NCBI RefSeq assembly: GCF_001905795.1
Contig: NZ_LIXJ01000037.1
Location: 1-59,803, forward strand
DNA: 59,803 nucleotides
Direction of reading: 5' to 3'
Source of the DNA: Streptomyces sp. CB01580
GTDB lineage: Bacteria > Actinomycetota > Actinomycetes > Streptomycetales > Streptomycetaceae
Below, in pieces: positions 8,970 through 17,569 of the stretch. A program made the position numbers and the translations under genes. Position 1 is the first letter of the stretch; the number at the start of each line of letters is the position of its first letter. The notes under the pieces are model-generated. The model was not told the origin of the DNA. It worked only from the letters and a program-made list of their open reading frames with translations, and did not search any database.

Positions 8970-10232
8970 CTAGTCTTTCAGGACGCCCAGCCCGTTCAGC
9001 AGCCCGGTCACGATCACGAGAAGCACCAGTGCTGCTGCCGCAGCCATCGCCACCCGGCGGTGCCGGCCGTCGAACAGACGGCGCAGGTAACCGATCAGGC
9101 GGTGACGGCTGCCATCGGACGGAGTCACGTCGGTCCGTTCGGAGCCGTCGCCTTCCCCGAACACCGCGGGGACTGCCGCTGCGCCGCGGTCCTTGCCCGA
9201 GTGCGGGGCCGATGGCTGTGGGGCGAACTGGGCGGATGCCGCCTGCTGTACGAAATACATCCGCGGATCGAGCGCGTTCGGTCCGTATGCCTGCGGCGAC
9301 TTCGGTGCGGTCGGCTCGTACGACGGCTGCGCCGTTGGTATGGATCCGGCCGGTCCCGTCGAATCCTCGGCCGCCGTGACCGGCCGCCACCAGCCCTCGC
9401 CCCGGGCCAGCGTCATGCCCTTCGCCGCCGCGATCCTGTGACATTCTTCGATGATTTCTGAGAGCACGGGCCGCTCCTCCGGGTCCTTGGCCAGACAGCG
9501 CGTGATCAGGGGACGAAGTGGCTCGGGACACGCGGTCAGGTCCGGCTGCCGGGCCACGATCCGGTACAGCAGCGCGTGCCCGTCGCCCTCGCCGAACGCA
9601 TGACCACCGGTCGACGCGAAATATGCGATGAGGCCGAGCGCGAAGATGTCGAGTGCCGATGTCGCGGGTTTGCCCTCCGCCTGTTCCGGCGACATGTACG
9701 CGGGCGTGCCCAGGCGCACGTCGGTACCAGTCAGCGCCGTCGCCTCGGCGGACCGTGCGATGCCGAAGTCGATGACACGGGGGCCGTCCGCGGCGAGCAA
9801 CACGTTGGTCGGTTTCAGGTCGCGGTGCACCACGTCGGCCGCGTGAATGGACTGGAGCGCCTCGGCCACACCCGCGGTCAGCAGCAGTACGGTCTGCAAC
9901 GGCAGCGGCCCGTGTTCGAGCACTGCATCCGCCAGCGAAGGGCCGGGGACATACGCGCTGGCCATCCACGGTTGGTGCCCGTCGATGCTGCTGTCGAGCA
10001 CTGCGGCGGTGTATGCCCCCTGCACCTGGTGTGCCGCCCGCACCTCGCGGGCGAAACGCCGCAGGAACTCGGGGTCCTGCGCGAACTCACGCCGAATCAC
10101 CTTCAGGGCAACGGGCTGCCCGCCTCGGGTGTGGGACAGATAGACGCTGCCCATCCCTCCCTCGCCGAGTTTTCCACGCAGCATGTAACCCGAGATCTCG
10201 GCCGGATCCCCCGGCCCCAAAGGCTCGATCAT
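8970..10232 (-). CDS. Ser/Thr protein kinase, membrane-anchored
   Basis: A 420-residue Hanks-type kinase. The glycine loop GKLGEGGMGSVY is at 20-31, the ATP lysine K44 sits in ALKV, the catalytic loop is H136-R-D-L-K-P-T-N, DFG starts at D155, and GTPAYMSPEQ marks the activation-segment end. The kinase domain ends near 270, followed by a Pro/Ala/Ser-rich linker and a single membrane helix at about 395-415 with only a few residues outside, so there is no PASTA or other sensor domain. The stop codon TAG lies inside a CTAG that borders transposon debris, so the last residues could have been altered by insertion. It may phosphorylate local regulators, but no target is evident. Confidence 0.9.
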   Translation of the reverse strand: MIEPLGPGDPAEISGYMLRGKLGEGGMGSVYLSHTRGGQPVALKVIRREFAQDPEFLRRFAREVRAAHQVQGAYTAAVLDSSIDGHQPWMASAYVPGPSLADAVLEHGPLPLQTVLLLTAGVAEALQSIHAADVVHRDLKPTNVLLAADGPRVIDFGIARSAEATALTGTDVRLGTPAYMSPEQAEGKPATSALDIFALGLIAYFASTGGHAFGEGDGHALLYRIVARQPDLTACPEPLRPLITRCLAKDPEERPVLSEIIEECHRIAAAKGMTLARGEGWWRPVTAAEDSTGPAGSIPTAQPSYEPTAPKSPQAYGPNALDPRMYFVQQAASAQFAPQPSAPHSGKDRGAAAVPAVFGEGDGSERTDVTPSDGSRHRLIGYLRRLFDGRHRRVAMAAAAALVLLVIVTGLLNGLGVLKD

Positions 10233-10426
10233 GGTGGTGCTCCTGCCCGCCCTCTCTCTTTCTCGTACTCAAGTCCGTTGGCCGGGCTATTGGTCCCACA
10301 ATTCGCGGAGAAAGCTTCCGGAAGAGTGGTCCCGGCCGCGAACGCCTCTCGGCCTCATTCAGCGGGTACAGCCTGCTGTACCCCGGTTCGGGGTGTGCGC
10401 GATAATGGCCCGGACTCCCACAACTG

Positions 10427-10954
10427 GTGTTCTGGCCAGGTCAGTTGATACACACCGGAGGGGATGCTCCGGTGAGTACGCGCACATCCCTCAGTACGGG
10501 CTCCGGACCGGAACACAACAATGACCCGGCGCTCCCAGCCGGCACGGCCGGTCAGCCACTGGGCGTTCTGCCCGGCGCCTTGATCACCGGCCCGCTGTGG
10601 GGCGTACGGCATCTGTCGTTGTTCCTGACGGAATGGGGCAGCCGGCCGGACGTGTCCCGGTGGCAGCCGGCGGAATTCGTCGCCAGCACCATCGCCTTCA
10701 GCTTGGCCCGGGTGTTCAACCGCACCGGCGAGAGCCTGCCGTTGGCCATGCTGCTGCACGTCAGCGTCAACAACTGCTTCTCCGTCGTCTGGTCGGAGAG
10801 GTTCCCATGACGACTTTCTTCCGACAACACCACGCATGCGTTCCTGATCAGCTCGGTCGTCGCGACCGTGGTCCTGCTGATCGCCACCCGCGGTCGGCTC
10901 GGCTACGAGCCCGCACCGGTCGCTGAGGCTGCGCGACCCACGCCGGTGGTCTGA
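10427..10954 (+). pseudogene. CPBP/CAAX-type intramembrane protease remnant
   Basis: From about 10520 the frame encodes the C-terminal half of a CPBP (Abi/Rce1-like) protease: 'GPLWGVRHLSLFLTEW' carries the first histidine motif and 'LHVSVNN' the second. A TGA at 10808-10810 interrupts it, yet the same frame continues with a last membrane helix (about 10835-10875) and a natural stop at 10952-10954. The N-terminal half with the EExxxR motif is missing. It is therefore both 5'-truncated and nonsense-interrupted. Intact versions cleave prenylated or membrane peptides and are often linked to bacteriocin immunity. Confidence 0.6.
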
Positions 10955-11089
10955 CCTGCGCAGTTCGCCGACATGTCCGCTCGCCGTGGTCCTGAGTGGA
11001 CCACCGCGAGCGCCTCCGGCCCGCGTCGTCGCGGCGCGAACCGAGGTGTCACGACGGTTCGCCGCCCGCGACGAGGTACGCGGCGGTTC

Positions 11090-11379
11090 CGGGCGTTCAC
11101 GCGACGCTGCCCCGCGATCGATACGGCCACGGCCGGGGTTCGGGTGGGCGACCGCAAGTCCAGTCCGGCAGCGCAGTGCATCAAGGTGCGCTTGCCGGAG
11201 TCCGATGGCCCCATCACGGCGAGGAACATGCCGTGCCACACAGTCGGCGGCACATCGTCCAGGACGCGTGTCCCTCCCGTGTACACCTTGCCGACCTGCG
11301 TCAGCACAACCGCCGGGCCTGACGACGCGTCGGGCGCCGCGCGGACGACTTCGCGGCGGCTGAAGGCGGCAGAGCTCAT
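11090..11379 (-). pseudogene. truncated ABC transporter ATPase
   Basis: Begins with an ATG at 11379 that overlaps the preceding small membrane gene (ATGA). It encodes 'VVLTQVGKVYTGGTRVLDDV' and a Walker A altered to GPSDSGKRT (normally GPSGSGKST), followed by 'LMHCAAGLD'. Family resemblance ends right after this, and no Q-loop, signature or Walker B follows. It resembles the intact ATPase at 5785-6555 and was probably the export partner of the nearby two-component system before deletion. Not functional. Confidence 0.7.
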
Positions 11380-11615
11380 CGACGGCTCCGCAGATGGCGC
11401 ACGAACAGCACGGTGACGCACACTGCGGTGACCCCGCCGAAGGCCAGGTGTGCCCCGCTGCCCACCGCACCGTACGAAACCACCATGTTGCCGATCACGC
11501 TGATCACCAGGGCCACCCGGAGCAGGACGTCGACAACGTCCGCAGGGCTGATGCCGGCCTGTGCCCCGTCCCGGCTGTCGGCCGGGGTGAGGCGGTAGGG
11601 GTCCGTGTGCGCCAC
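11376..11615 (-). CDS. small two-helix membrane protein
   Basis: Encodes 79 residues with a polar N-terminus and two membrane helices (about 29-48 and 53-72), ending in RHLRSRR. GTG at 11615 has AAGGAG five bases upstream. The stop overlaps the start of the truncated ABC ATPase, so the two were one transcription unit, and the gene diverges from the histidine kinase operon. I do not know the family's function; it may have been an accessory subunit of the lost transporter. Confidence 0.6.
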   Translation of the reverse strand: MAHTDPYRLTPADSRDGAQAGISPADVVDVLLRVALVISVIGNMVVSYGAVGSGAHLAFGGVTAVCVTVLFVRHLRSRR

Positions 11616-11789
11616 GGGAGCTCCTTCCAGAAGTCTGCGGTGTCATCGACATTACGAACCGGTCTCTCCCCGGCCCATCCCTCGTACCGCCGTATCGGTG
11701 GTACAGCAGGCTGTACCACCGACACCCGCCATGTCGGCCCAGGCATAGGGTGATTGGCACATCCGGAAAGCGAGGCAAGGAGGAGTGGG

Positions 11790-13067
11790 GTGACCACCCA
11801 GCAGAACTTCAGGGCCGACGAGCGGGCCGGGTCCGGTGTGACGGGCTTCGTCAAGGAAGTCGTCGGTGCTGCCTCCGCCGCGCTGGGACAGCTTGCGAGC
11901 GGCTTCGGGACGGCCCTGCTCGCGCTGGCCGTCCTGGGCTGGCTCGCCCTGACGGCCGCGGCCTGTCTGGTGGGCATCGGCCTGCTCGCCGCGCCGGCCG
12001 GGCTGCGCGCGCTGCACACGCTGGCCGGCCATGAGCGCGACCGGCTCAGCCACCACGGTGCCGAGGTCGTCGCCCCGGACCCACCGCCCACCCAGCTGCG
12101 TCTCGCCCTCGTCGATGTCACCACCCGCCGCGAGGCCGGCTGGCTGGTGACGCACGCCACGTTCGGCCTGTTCCTCGGGCTGCTCGGTATTGTGCTGCCG
12201 ATCGCCGCTGTCCGCGACACCGCCTTCCCGCTGCTGTGGCCGTTCGCGCCTGCGGATGCCACCAGCACCGCATTGGGGTTCGGAACAGCGGAATCCTGGC
12301 TGGATGCCGCCGCAGTGTGCCTGCTCGGCGTGGGCTGGATCGCCATCATCCTCGGCCTCGGCCCCAGTCTGGCCCGGCTCCAGGCATGGCCCGGTGTGCG
12401 CCTCCTGACGGCCGGGCCGGACACCGATCTCCCCCTGCGCATCATCGAGCTGACTGCAACCCGGGCCGCCGCGCTGGACGCCCACGCCGCCGAACTGCGC
12501 CGTATCGAACGTTCCCTCCACGACGGCACCCAGAACCGCATCGTCACCGTCACCGTGCTGCTCGGTGCTGCCCGCCGTATGGTGGCCCGCGACCCGGTCG
12601 GCGCCGACGAACTCCTCGAACGCGCCCAGTCCGCCGCCGAACAGGCGCTGGCCGAATTACGGACCGTCGCCCGCGGCATCCTGCCGCCCGTGCTCGCCGA
12701 CCGCGGCCTGGCCGACGCGCTCTCCGGGCTGGCCGCACACTGCGCGGTGCCCTGCCGGACCGACGCCCGTCTGCCGGAGCGGTGCGCCTCCTCTGTCGAG
12801 GCGACCGCCTACTTCGTGACGGCCGAGGCCCTCACCAACATTGCCAAGCACAGCGGCGCCGCCCAGGCCACCGTCACCGTCCGAAGCCGGGGCGGCCGAC
12901 TCCTGTTGCGCATCAAGGACGACGGCCGGGGCGGTGCCGACGAGAAGGGCGGTTCTGGCCTCACCGGCATCCGCCGCCGCGTCGCTGCCCATGACGGGAC
13001 TCTTCAGCTGACCAGTCCGCTCGGCGGACCAACAACCCTTGAGGTGAATCTTCCATGCGGATCGTGA
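11790..13067 (+). CDS. sensor histidine kinase (HisKA_3 family)
   Basis: A 425-residue NarL-partner kinase. The N-terminus has four membrane helices (about 40-58, 60-75, 122-142, 172-192). The phosphoacceptor is His244 in ERSLHDGTQNR, and the ATPase domain shows 'EALTNIAKHSGA' (N box), DDGRGG and GSGLTGIRRRV. The GTG at 11790 is preceded by AAGGAGG. The first helices resemble the 'sensor domain' (DUF) shared by Streptomyces kinases that sit next to ABC exporters. The signal is probably sensed in or at the membrane. It overlaps the response regulator gene by 13 bases. Regulation of the now-broken ABC module at 10976-11615 is a fair inference from position. Confidence 0.9.
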   Translation: MTTQQNFRADERAGSGVTGFVKEVVGAASAALGQLASGFGTALLALAVLGWLALTAAACLVGIGLLAAPAGLRALHTLAGHERDRLSHHGAEVVAPDPPPTQLRLALVDVTTRREAGWLVTHATFGLFLGLLGIVLPIAAVRDTAFPLLWPFAPADATSTALGFGTAESWLDAAAVCLLGVGWIAIILGLGPSLARLQAWPGVRLLTAGPDTDLPLRIIELTATRAAALDAHAAELRRIERSLHDGTQNRIVTVTVLLGAARRMVARDPVGADELLERAQSAAEQALAELRTVARGILPPVLADRGLADALSGLAAHCAVPCRTDARLPERCASSVEATAYFVTAEALTNIAKHSGAAQATVTVRSRGGRLLLRIKDDGRGGADEKGGSGLTGIRRRVAAHDGTLQLTSPLGGPTTLEVNLPCGS

Positions 13068-13714
13068 TAGCGGAGGACGACCCATTGCTGCGCGAGGGCC
13101 TCGCTCTCTTGCTGCGCGCGGAGTCGCTCGACGTGGTGGCCAAGGCCGGAACGGCCGACGAGGCGCTGGACGCCATCGACACGCACCGGCCCGATGCCGC
13201 CATCCTCGACGTGCGAATGCCGCCCACCCACACCGACGAAGGCATCCGCGCCGCCATCGAGGCCCGGCGTCGGCGCCCCGGTCTCGCCGTCCTCGTTCTC
13301 TCCGCCTACGTCGAGCAGACTTTCGCCACCGAACTGCTCACCGGCGGCATCAGCGGCATCGGCTACCTTCTCAAGGAACGTGTCGGACGGGTCGAAGAGT
13401 TCCTCGACGCACTGCGACGGGTCGTGGACGGTGGTACCGCCGTCGACCCCGAAGTCGTCGCGCAGCTGTTCACGCGCTCACGCCGGGACGCCCGGCTGGA
13501 ACGCCTCAGCCCACGTGAGGTGGACGTACTCGCCCTGATGGCTGAGGGGTTGGGCAACAGCGCCATCGCCGAACGGCTCGTCGTCACCGACGGTGCCATC
13601 CACAAACACATCCGCAGTATCTTCGCCAAGCTCGACCTTGCGCCCACCCAGCAGGTCGACCGGCGCGTCGCCGCCGTACTGCACTACCTGGAGGACGCTC
13701 GCCGCCGGGTCTGA
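13055..13714 (+). CDS. response regulator, NarL/LuxR family
   Basis: A 219-residue two-domain regulator. The receiver has acidic pocket residues E7-D8-D9, phosphoacceptor D52 in AILDVRM and the conserved K in 'YLLKERV'. The LuxR-type HTH spans about 148-210 ('LSPREVDVLALMAEGLGNSAIAERL' region). Translationally coupled to the histidine kinase before it. In related pairs the regulator activates a neighbouring ABC exporter; here that exporter is broken, so the surviving target may be elsewhere (the intact ABC operon at 3250-6555 is a candidate). Confidence 0.92.
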   Translation: MRIVIAEDDPLLREGLALLLRAESLDVVAKAGTADEALDAIDTHRPDAAILDVRMPPTHTDEGIRAAIEARRRRPGLAVLVLSAYVEQTFATELLTGGISGIGYLLKERVGRVEEFLDALRRVVDGGTAVDPEVVAQLFTRSRRDARLERLSPREVDVLALMAEGLGNSAIAERLVVTDGAIHKHIRSIFAKLDLAPTQQVDRRVAAVLHYLEDARRRV

Positions 13715-13754
13715 CACCAGCCCCTTGCACGGTTCTTGGTAGTCGTGGCGGTGC

Positions 13755-13862
13755 ATGGCGCGGCTCGTGGATCTCGGTGAGGTGGAGAAGCTCCGCGGGA
13801 GCCTCGGAGATTTCGTGACCGAGGTCCTTACGTTCCTGGCGCGCAAGGACCGGCGCCGGCAA
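13755..13862 (+). pseudogene. IS701-type transposase N-terminal fragment
   Basis: Starts MARLVDLGEVEKLRGSLGDF and continues about 15 codons before resemblance is lost. This opening is characteristic, from memory, of Streptomyces IS701-family DDE transposases. The frame stays open far downstream (to 14747) but only as antisense of the TetR gene. It is a short dead remnant 40 bases past the response regulator. Confidence 0.5.
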
Positions 13863-13871
13863 GGGGCGAGT

Positions 13872-13952
13872 TCAAGCGGTCAGCGCATCACCGCTGTTCA
13901 GGACGCCGACGTGGACCTCTGCCGGAGTGCGGTAGCCATGGACGTGGTGCAT
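13872..13952 (-). pseudogene. possible integrase-core transposase C-terminal scrap
   Basis: A 26-codon frame reading 'MHHVHGYRTPAEVHVGVLN' resembles the 'GYRTPxEVxxxYLN' tail of IS3/IS481-type transposases. It is short, so the call is tentative. Together with the preceding IS701 scrap it marks an insertion scar. From here to 14123 I see nothing further. Confidence 0.3.
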
Positions 13953-14123
13953 CGGAGTCCTGAGCGCCCGCCTCATCAAGTGCCCCTCCCGCCATCGCCT
14001 CAAGATCTCATCCTGCTGCCGCCGGCGAAAACGCGTAGTCACGCGCCTGTGCCCCCAAGACCGGCGGTGCGTCGATCACTTGAGGGTGCCACCCGTTTGT
14101 GCGAGGTCCCGTCTGCGTCACCG

Positions 14124-14717
14124 TCAGCGGGGGTCGTCGCGGAGTCCGGCGACGAGGAACGCGACGAGTCGGCGCGCGTCGTAGTGGGCATCGTCCTCGG
14201 CGCCGATGCAGAGGTTTCCGATGCCGCGCATGAGCTGGTAGGCGTCGATGCCGGGGCGGATCTCGCCGGTGGTGGCGGCGGCGTCGAGGAGTTCGGTGCA
14301 CACGGGCAGGAGGCGGTCGAGGAAGTAGGTGTGCAGCGCTTCGAAGCCGACGTTGTCGGCCTGCATCGCGGCGGCGAGCCCGTGTTTGGTGACCAGGAAA
14401 TCGACGAAGAGGTCGACCCACCGCGCGAGCGCGGCGTGAGGTGTCGGGCCGGCCGCGAGCAGGGCCGGACCGGCTTCGGCGCAGGCGTCGACCTGGTGGC
14501 GGTAGACGGCGATGACGAGTTCCGCCCGGGTGGGGAAGTGGCGGTAGATCGTGGCAACCCCGACGCCGGCCTCGGCCGCGATGTCGCGGACCGGCGCCTC
14601 CACGCCGCACGTGACGAAGACGGTGGCAGCCGCGTCCAGCAGAGCCTGCTGGTTGCGCCGTGCGTCCTTGCGCTTGGACCGGGCCGAACTGCCCGCCGTC
14701 TGGCCGCTGTGGTTCAC
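14124..14717 (-). CDS. TetR-family repressor of the divergent hydrolase
   Basis: A 197-residue TetR regulator. The HTH lies at about 25-70 ('AAEAGVGVATIYRHFPTRAELV'), followed by an all-helical ligand domain. GTG at 14717 has GGAAGGAG upstream. It diverges from the alpha/beta hydrolase gene at 15003, and two GGAAC-N3-GTTCC palindromes lie just upstream of its start (14749-14789), so it very probably represses itself and the hydrolase. The inducer is unknown. Confidence 0.9.
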   Translation of the reverse strand: MNHSGQTAGSSARSKRKDARRNQQALLDAAATVFVTCGVEAPVRDIAAEAGVGVATIYRHFPTRAELVIAVYRHQVDACAEAGPALLAAGPTPHAALARWVDLFVDFLVTKHGLAAAMQADNVGFEALHTYFLDRLLPVCTELLDAAATTGEIRPGIDAYQLMRGIGNLCIGAEDDAHYDARRLVAFLVAGLRDDPR

Positions 14718-14748
14718 CGCGGCGCTCCTTCCATCGACCGACCTTGAA

Positions 14749-14789
14749 ATACGGAACTGTGTTCCGTATCGTAAGTGGAACAAGGTTCC
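14749..14789. promoter_or_regulatory. paired TetR operators (GGAAC-N3-GTTCC)
   Basis: Two inverted repeats with the same core. The first, 14749-14769, is ATACGGAAC-TGT-GTTCCGTAT (9-bp perfect arms). The second, 14777-14789, is GGAAC-AAG-GTTCC. Their centres are 24 bp apart, slightly over two helical turns, as expected for two repressor dimers. They lie 32-72 bases upstream of the TetR start in the divergent promoter region. Inferred target: the TetR protein at 14124-14717. Confidence 0.75.
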
Positions 14790-15002
14790 GTTTCATTCAT
14801 GATGACAGACCGGACGGCTGGCGGCTGCCCGCTGCCGTCATCCCGCTCCACCCCGGGACGAAGAGAGCGACCGGCCGTACCCGGAGCCGCTCCGGCCCCA
14901 CACGAGAAGGCGCTCCTTCTCCATCCCGTCCGGCCTTCGGCGACACCGACGGCCGGGCCCACGAACCCCAGAGTGCGAAGGCACTGAACGGAAGGCACCT
15001 CC

Positions 15003-15944
15003 ATGTCCGAATCGAGCATCCCGAACGAGCACAGGTCCGCGGGTGCGCCGGTGACGGTGATATCCGCGAGGCCGGTCGTCCTGTCCGCCCCGGGCCGGGG
15101 CGAGGACCTCCAGGTCCGTGTGTCCGCCCCGGCGACCGGCGGCGACCTGCCCGTGATTGTCTTCTCCCACGGCTATGGCTGGTCGATGGACGGCTACGCC
15201 CCGCTCGCGGACCATTGGGCCGCGCAGGGCTTCGTGGTCGTCCAGCCCACCCACCTCGACTCCCGCAGGCTCGGCATCCCCGCCGAGGACCCCCGCACGC
15301 CCCGGATGTGGCGCCACCGCATCGAGGACCTCACCCGCGTGCTCGACGGCCTCGACGCCCTCCAGGCCGCCGTGCCGGGCCTTGCCGGGCGCCTCGACCG
15401 CGACCGTATCGCCGTGGCCGGCCACTCCTGGGGTGCCCAGAGCGCGAGTGTCCTGCTCGGCGCACGCGTCCTCGACGCCGACGGCGCACCTGGCGAGGAC
15501 ATGTCCGACCCGAGGGCCAAGGCGGGCGTGCTGCTCGCTCTGACCGGTCTCGGCGACGACCTGACGCCGTTCGCCGCTGAGCACTTCCCCTTCATGAAGC
15601 CGTCCTTCGCCACCATGACTGCCCCCGCCCTCGTCGTCGCCGGCGACAAGGACCAGTCCCACCTGTCCACGCGCGGACCGGACTGGTTCACCGACCCCTA
15701 CACCCTCAGCCCCGGCCCCAAGAGCCTGCTCACCCTGTTCGGCGCGGAGCACTCGCTGGGCGGCATCCCCGGCTACGAGGTCGCCGAGACCACCGACGAG
15801 AACCCCGCACGCGTCGCCCTGATCCAGCACCTCACAACGGCCTTCCTGCGCCGTACCCTCCTCGGCGAGGACGGCGACTGGAAGGCGGACGCCACCGCGC
15901 TGGAGGAAGCCCCCGACCCGCTGGGGGTGCTGCAGAGCAAGTAA
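15003..15944 (+). CDS. alpha/beta hydrolase (PAF-acetylhydrolase/chlorophyllase-like)
   Basis: A 313-residue hydrolase. The oxyanion-hole region is 'VFSHGYGWSMDGY', the nucleophile is Ser142 in the GHSWG elbow, the acid is probably the aspartate in VVAGDKDQS, and the histidine is probably in 'FGAEHSLGG'. No signal peptide is visible, so it is cytoplasmic. ATG has GGAAGG upstream. Paired divergently with a TetR regulator carrying double operators, it probably hydrolyses or detoxifies a small ester whose presence the TetR senses. Substrate not predictable. Confidence 0.85.
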   Translation: MSESSIPNEHRSAGAPVTVISARPVVLSAPGRGEDLQVRVSAPATGGDLPVIVFSHGYGWSMDGYAPLADHWAAQGFVVVQPTHLDSRRLGIPAEDPRTPRMWRHRIEDLTRVLDGLDALQAAVPGLAGRLDRDRIAVAGHSWGAQSASVLLGARVLDADGAPGEDMSDPRAKAGVLLALTGLGDDLTPFAAEHFPFMKPSFATMTAPALVVAGDKDQSHLSTRGPDWFTDPYTLSPGPKSLLTLFGAEHSLGGIPGYEVAETTDENPARVALIQHLTTAFLRRTLLGEDGDWKADATALEEAPDPLGVLQSK

Positions 15945-16351
15945 CGTCCTGGGGAACAATAGGGAGTGGTTCAGCGAGCGGGGTCGTGCGGCTTCGAGTC
16001 CGAGGCGGGGGAGGGAGGCGGCGCGGGGCGCCGGGAGCCCGCTCCCTCTTGCTCCCCAGGTCGCAAGAACCCCACCAGCACATACGGGCCGAACATCGGC
16101 CCCCCACGACCGGCCTGAACCACACCACCCATACCGCCATCACGTTCTTCGGGCACGGGCTCGCGAACCGCCCACGGAAGCAAACACAACGGTGTTGACC
16201 TCCAGGTCCTCAAGTGATCTCGTTCTGGCAAGCACCGCTTCTGAGAACATCTCACGGGCAACCGCCCTCGCCCTCAGCTGCTCGTCACTTCGTCGTGTCC
16301 CTTGGGGGCGTCTCGCCAGCCCGACAGGGCGTTACAGGCCAGGAGCCGAAT
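15945..16351. other. intergenic region without a recognisable gene
   Basis: About 400 bases between the hydrolase and the MoxR gene. A G-rich block near 16005-16050 and a small AACAC/GTGTT dyad followed by TTGACC near 16181-16201 are the only structures noticed; the latter could be part of a promoter for the MoxR/VWA operon. Open frames here have no family resemblance. Confidence 0.4.
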
Positions 16352-17551
16352 ATGGGAGCGCAGGACTCGCAGGATACGGCTACGAGACTGCGGGCGATCG
16401 GCAGCGAGCTGTCGGACCGCTTCTACGAACGGGCCGACGTGGTGCGGATCCTGATGGTGACGCTGCTGGCCGGGCAGCACTCGCTGATGCTCGGCCCGCC
16501 CGGAACAGCCAAGTCCGAGATGGCCCGTGAACTCACGGGCAGGATCGAGGGTGCCGCCTACTGGGAGATCCTCCTGTCGAAGTTCACCGCGCCCACGAGA
16601 ATGTTCGGTCCCATCGACGTCGCCGCCCTGGCCCGGGGCGAGTACCGCCAGATCTACGACGGCCGTGCCACGACCGCGCACATTGCGTTCATCGACGAGA
16701 TCTTCAAGTGCTCCACAGCGGCGCTGAACGAGACACTGGGCTACCTCAACGAGCGGATCTACCACCCCGAGAGCGGCGGCGAGCCGATCCGCTGCCCCTT
16801 GATCGGAGCCATCACAGCGAGCAACGAACTTCCCAGCGGGGAGGATACGGCCGCGATCTACGACCGGCTGCTGGTGCGGATCGAGGTCGGGTACCTGGAG
16901 GACCCCTCGAACTTCGCCGCGCTGGTCCGCTCCGCCGTCAGCCGCACGGTGGCGCCGGCACGGACCACCGTCGAACTGCGCGCGTTGCAGCACGCCGTGA
17001 GCGAAGCCGTCCCGGCCGTGGACGTTCCGGACGCGATCGTGGATGCCGTGTGCACGCTGCGCGCCGCTCTGCGCCGCAAGGAGCTCGTCGCCTCCGACCG
17101 CCGCTGGCGGCAGGTGGTAGGCCTGCTCCAAGCATCCGCGTACCTCGACGGCCGCCCGGCGGTCACCGAGACCGACCTGTCGGTGCTGACCCATGTGCTG
17201 TGGGACTCCCCGGCCCAGCGCCCGGCCGTCGAGCGCGAAGTGCTGCACCTGGTCAACCCCGACGCCAAGGAGGCGCTCGATCTGGCCGACACCATCGACG
17301 AGCTGGAGGCACAGCTCGACGCCATGGCCGGGCAGTCCCGCGAGGCGCTGAGCGACTGGGTCATCAAGAAGGCCCACAACAAGCTCGCCATGGCGGGGAA
17401 GCGGCTGGAGAGGCTGCGCGAAGAGGCGGCGGGCGCCGGCCGCTCCACCGCCGCCATCGATCGAATCACCGGCCGCCAGCGGGCCGTCCGTGCTCGCGTC
17501 CTCACCGAGGCCCTCGGCATGGACGCGAGCACGGTGCAGGCCCAGCTCTGA
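16352..17551 (+). CDS. MoxR-family AAA+ ATPase (RavA-like)
   Basis: A 399-residue AAA+ ATPase. Walker A is GPPGTAKS (48-55), Walker B is IAFIDEIFK (111-119), and the 'ITASNELP' segment carries sensor 1. The C-terminal third adds a lid and a helical region. The ATG at 16352 has AGGAG six bases upstream; the frame stays open to 16214 without family character. The MoxR/RavA group works with VWA-domain proteins in metal-cofactor insertion or chaperone-like remodelling, and the next gene is such a VWA protein only 18 bases downstream. Client unknown. Confidence 0.88.
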   Translation: MGAQDSQDTATRLRAIGSELSDRFYERADVVRILMVTLLAGQHSLMLGPPGTAKSEMARELTGRIEGAAYWEILLSKFTAPTRMFGPIDVAALARGEYRQIYDGRATTAHIAFIDEIFKCSTAALNETLGYLNERIYHPESGGEPIRCPLIGAITASNELPSGEDTAAIYDRLLVRIEVGYLEDPSNFAALVRSAVSRTVAPARTTVELRALQHAVSEAVPAVDVPDAIVDAVCTLRAALRRKELVASDRRWRQVVGLLQASAYLDGRPAVTETDLSVLTHVLWDSPAQRPAVEREVLHLVNPDAKEALDLADTIDELEAQLDAMAGQSREALSDWVIKKAHNKLAMAGKRLERLREEAAGAGRSTAAIDRITGRQRAVRARVLTEALGMDASTVQAQL

Positions 17552-17569
17552 ACACACAGGAGCAGGACC

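Noticed and set aside
8617..9969. A 450-codon minus-strand frame overlapping the Ser/Thr kinase
   Set aside because: It is the kinase gene read in the wrong frame; only its last third touches a real IS630 scrap, which is listed separately.
10808..10810. Selenocysteine or programmed readthrough at the TGA in the CPBP gene (and at 34928)
   Set aside because: There is no recoding hairpin, no Cys-equivalent position and the CPBP gene also lacks its N-terminal half. Simple nonsense mutation is more likely.
13755..14747. A 330-codon plus-strand frame over the TetR gene
   Set aside because: Only the first 30-odd codons are transposase-like; the rest is antisense of the TetR gene.
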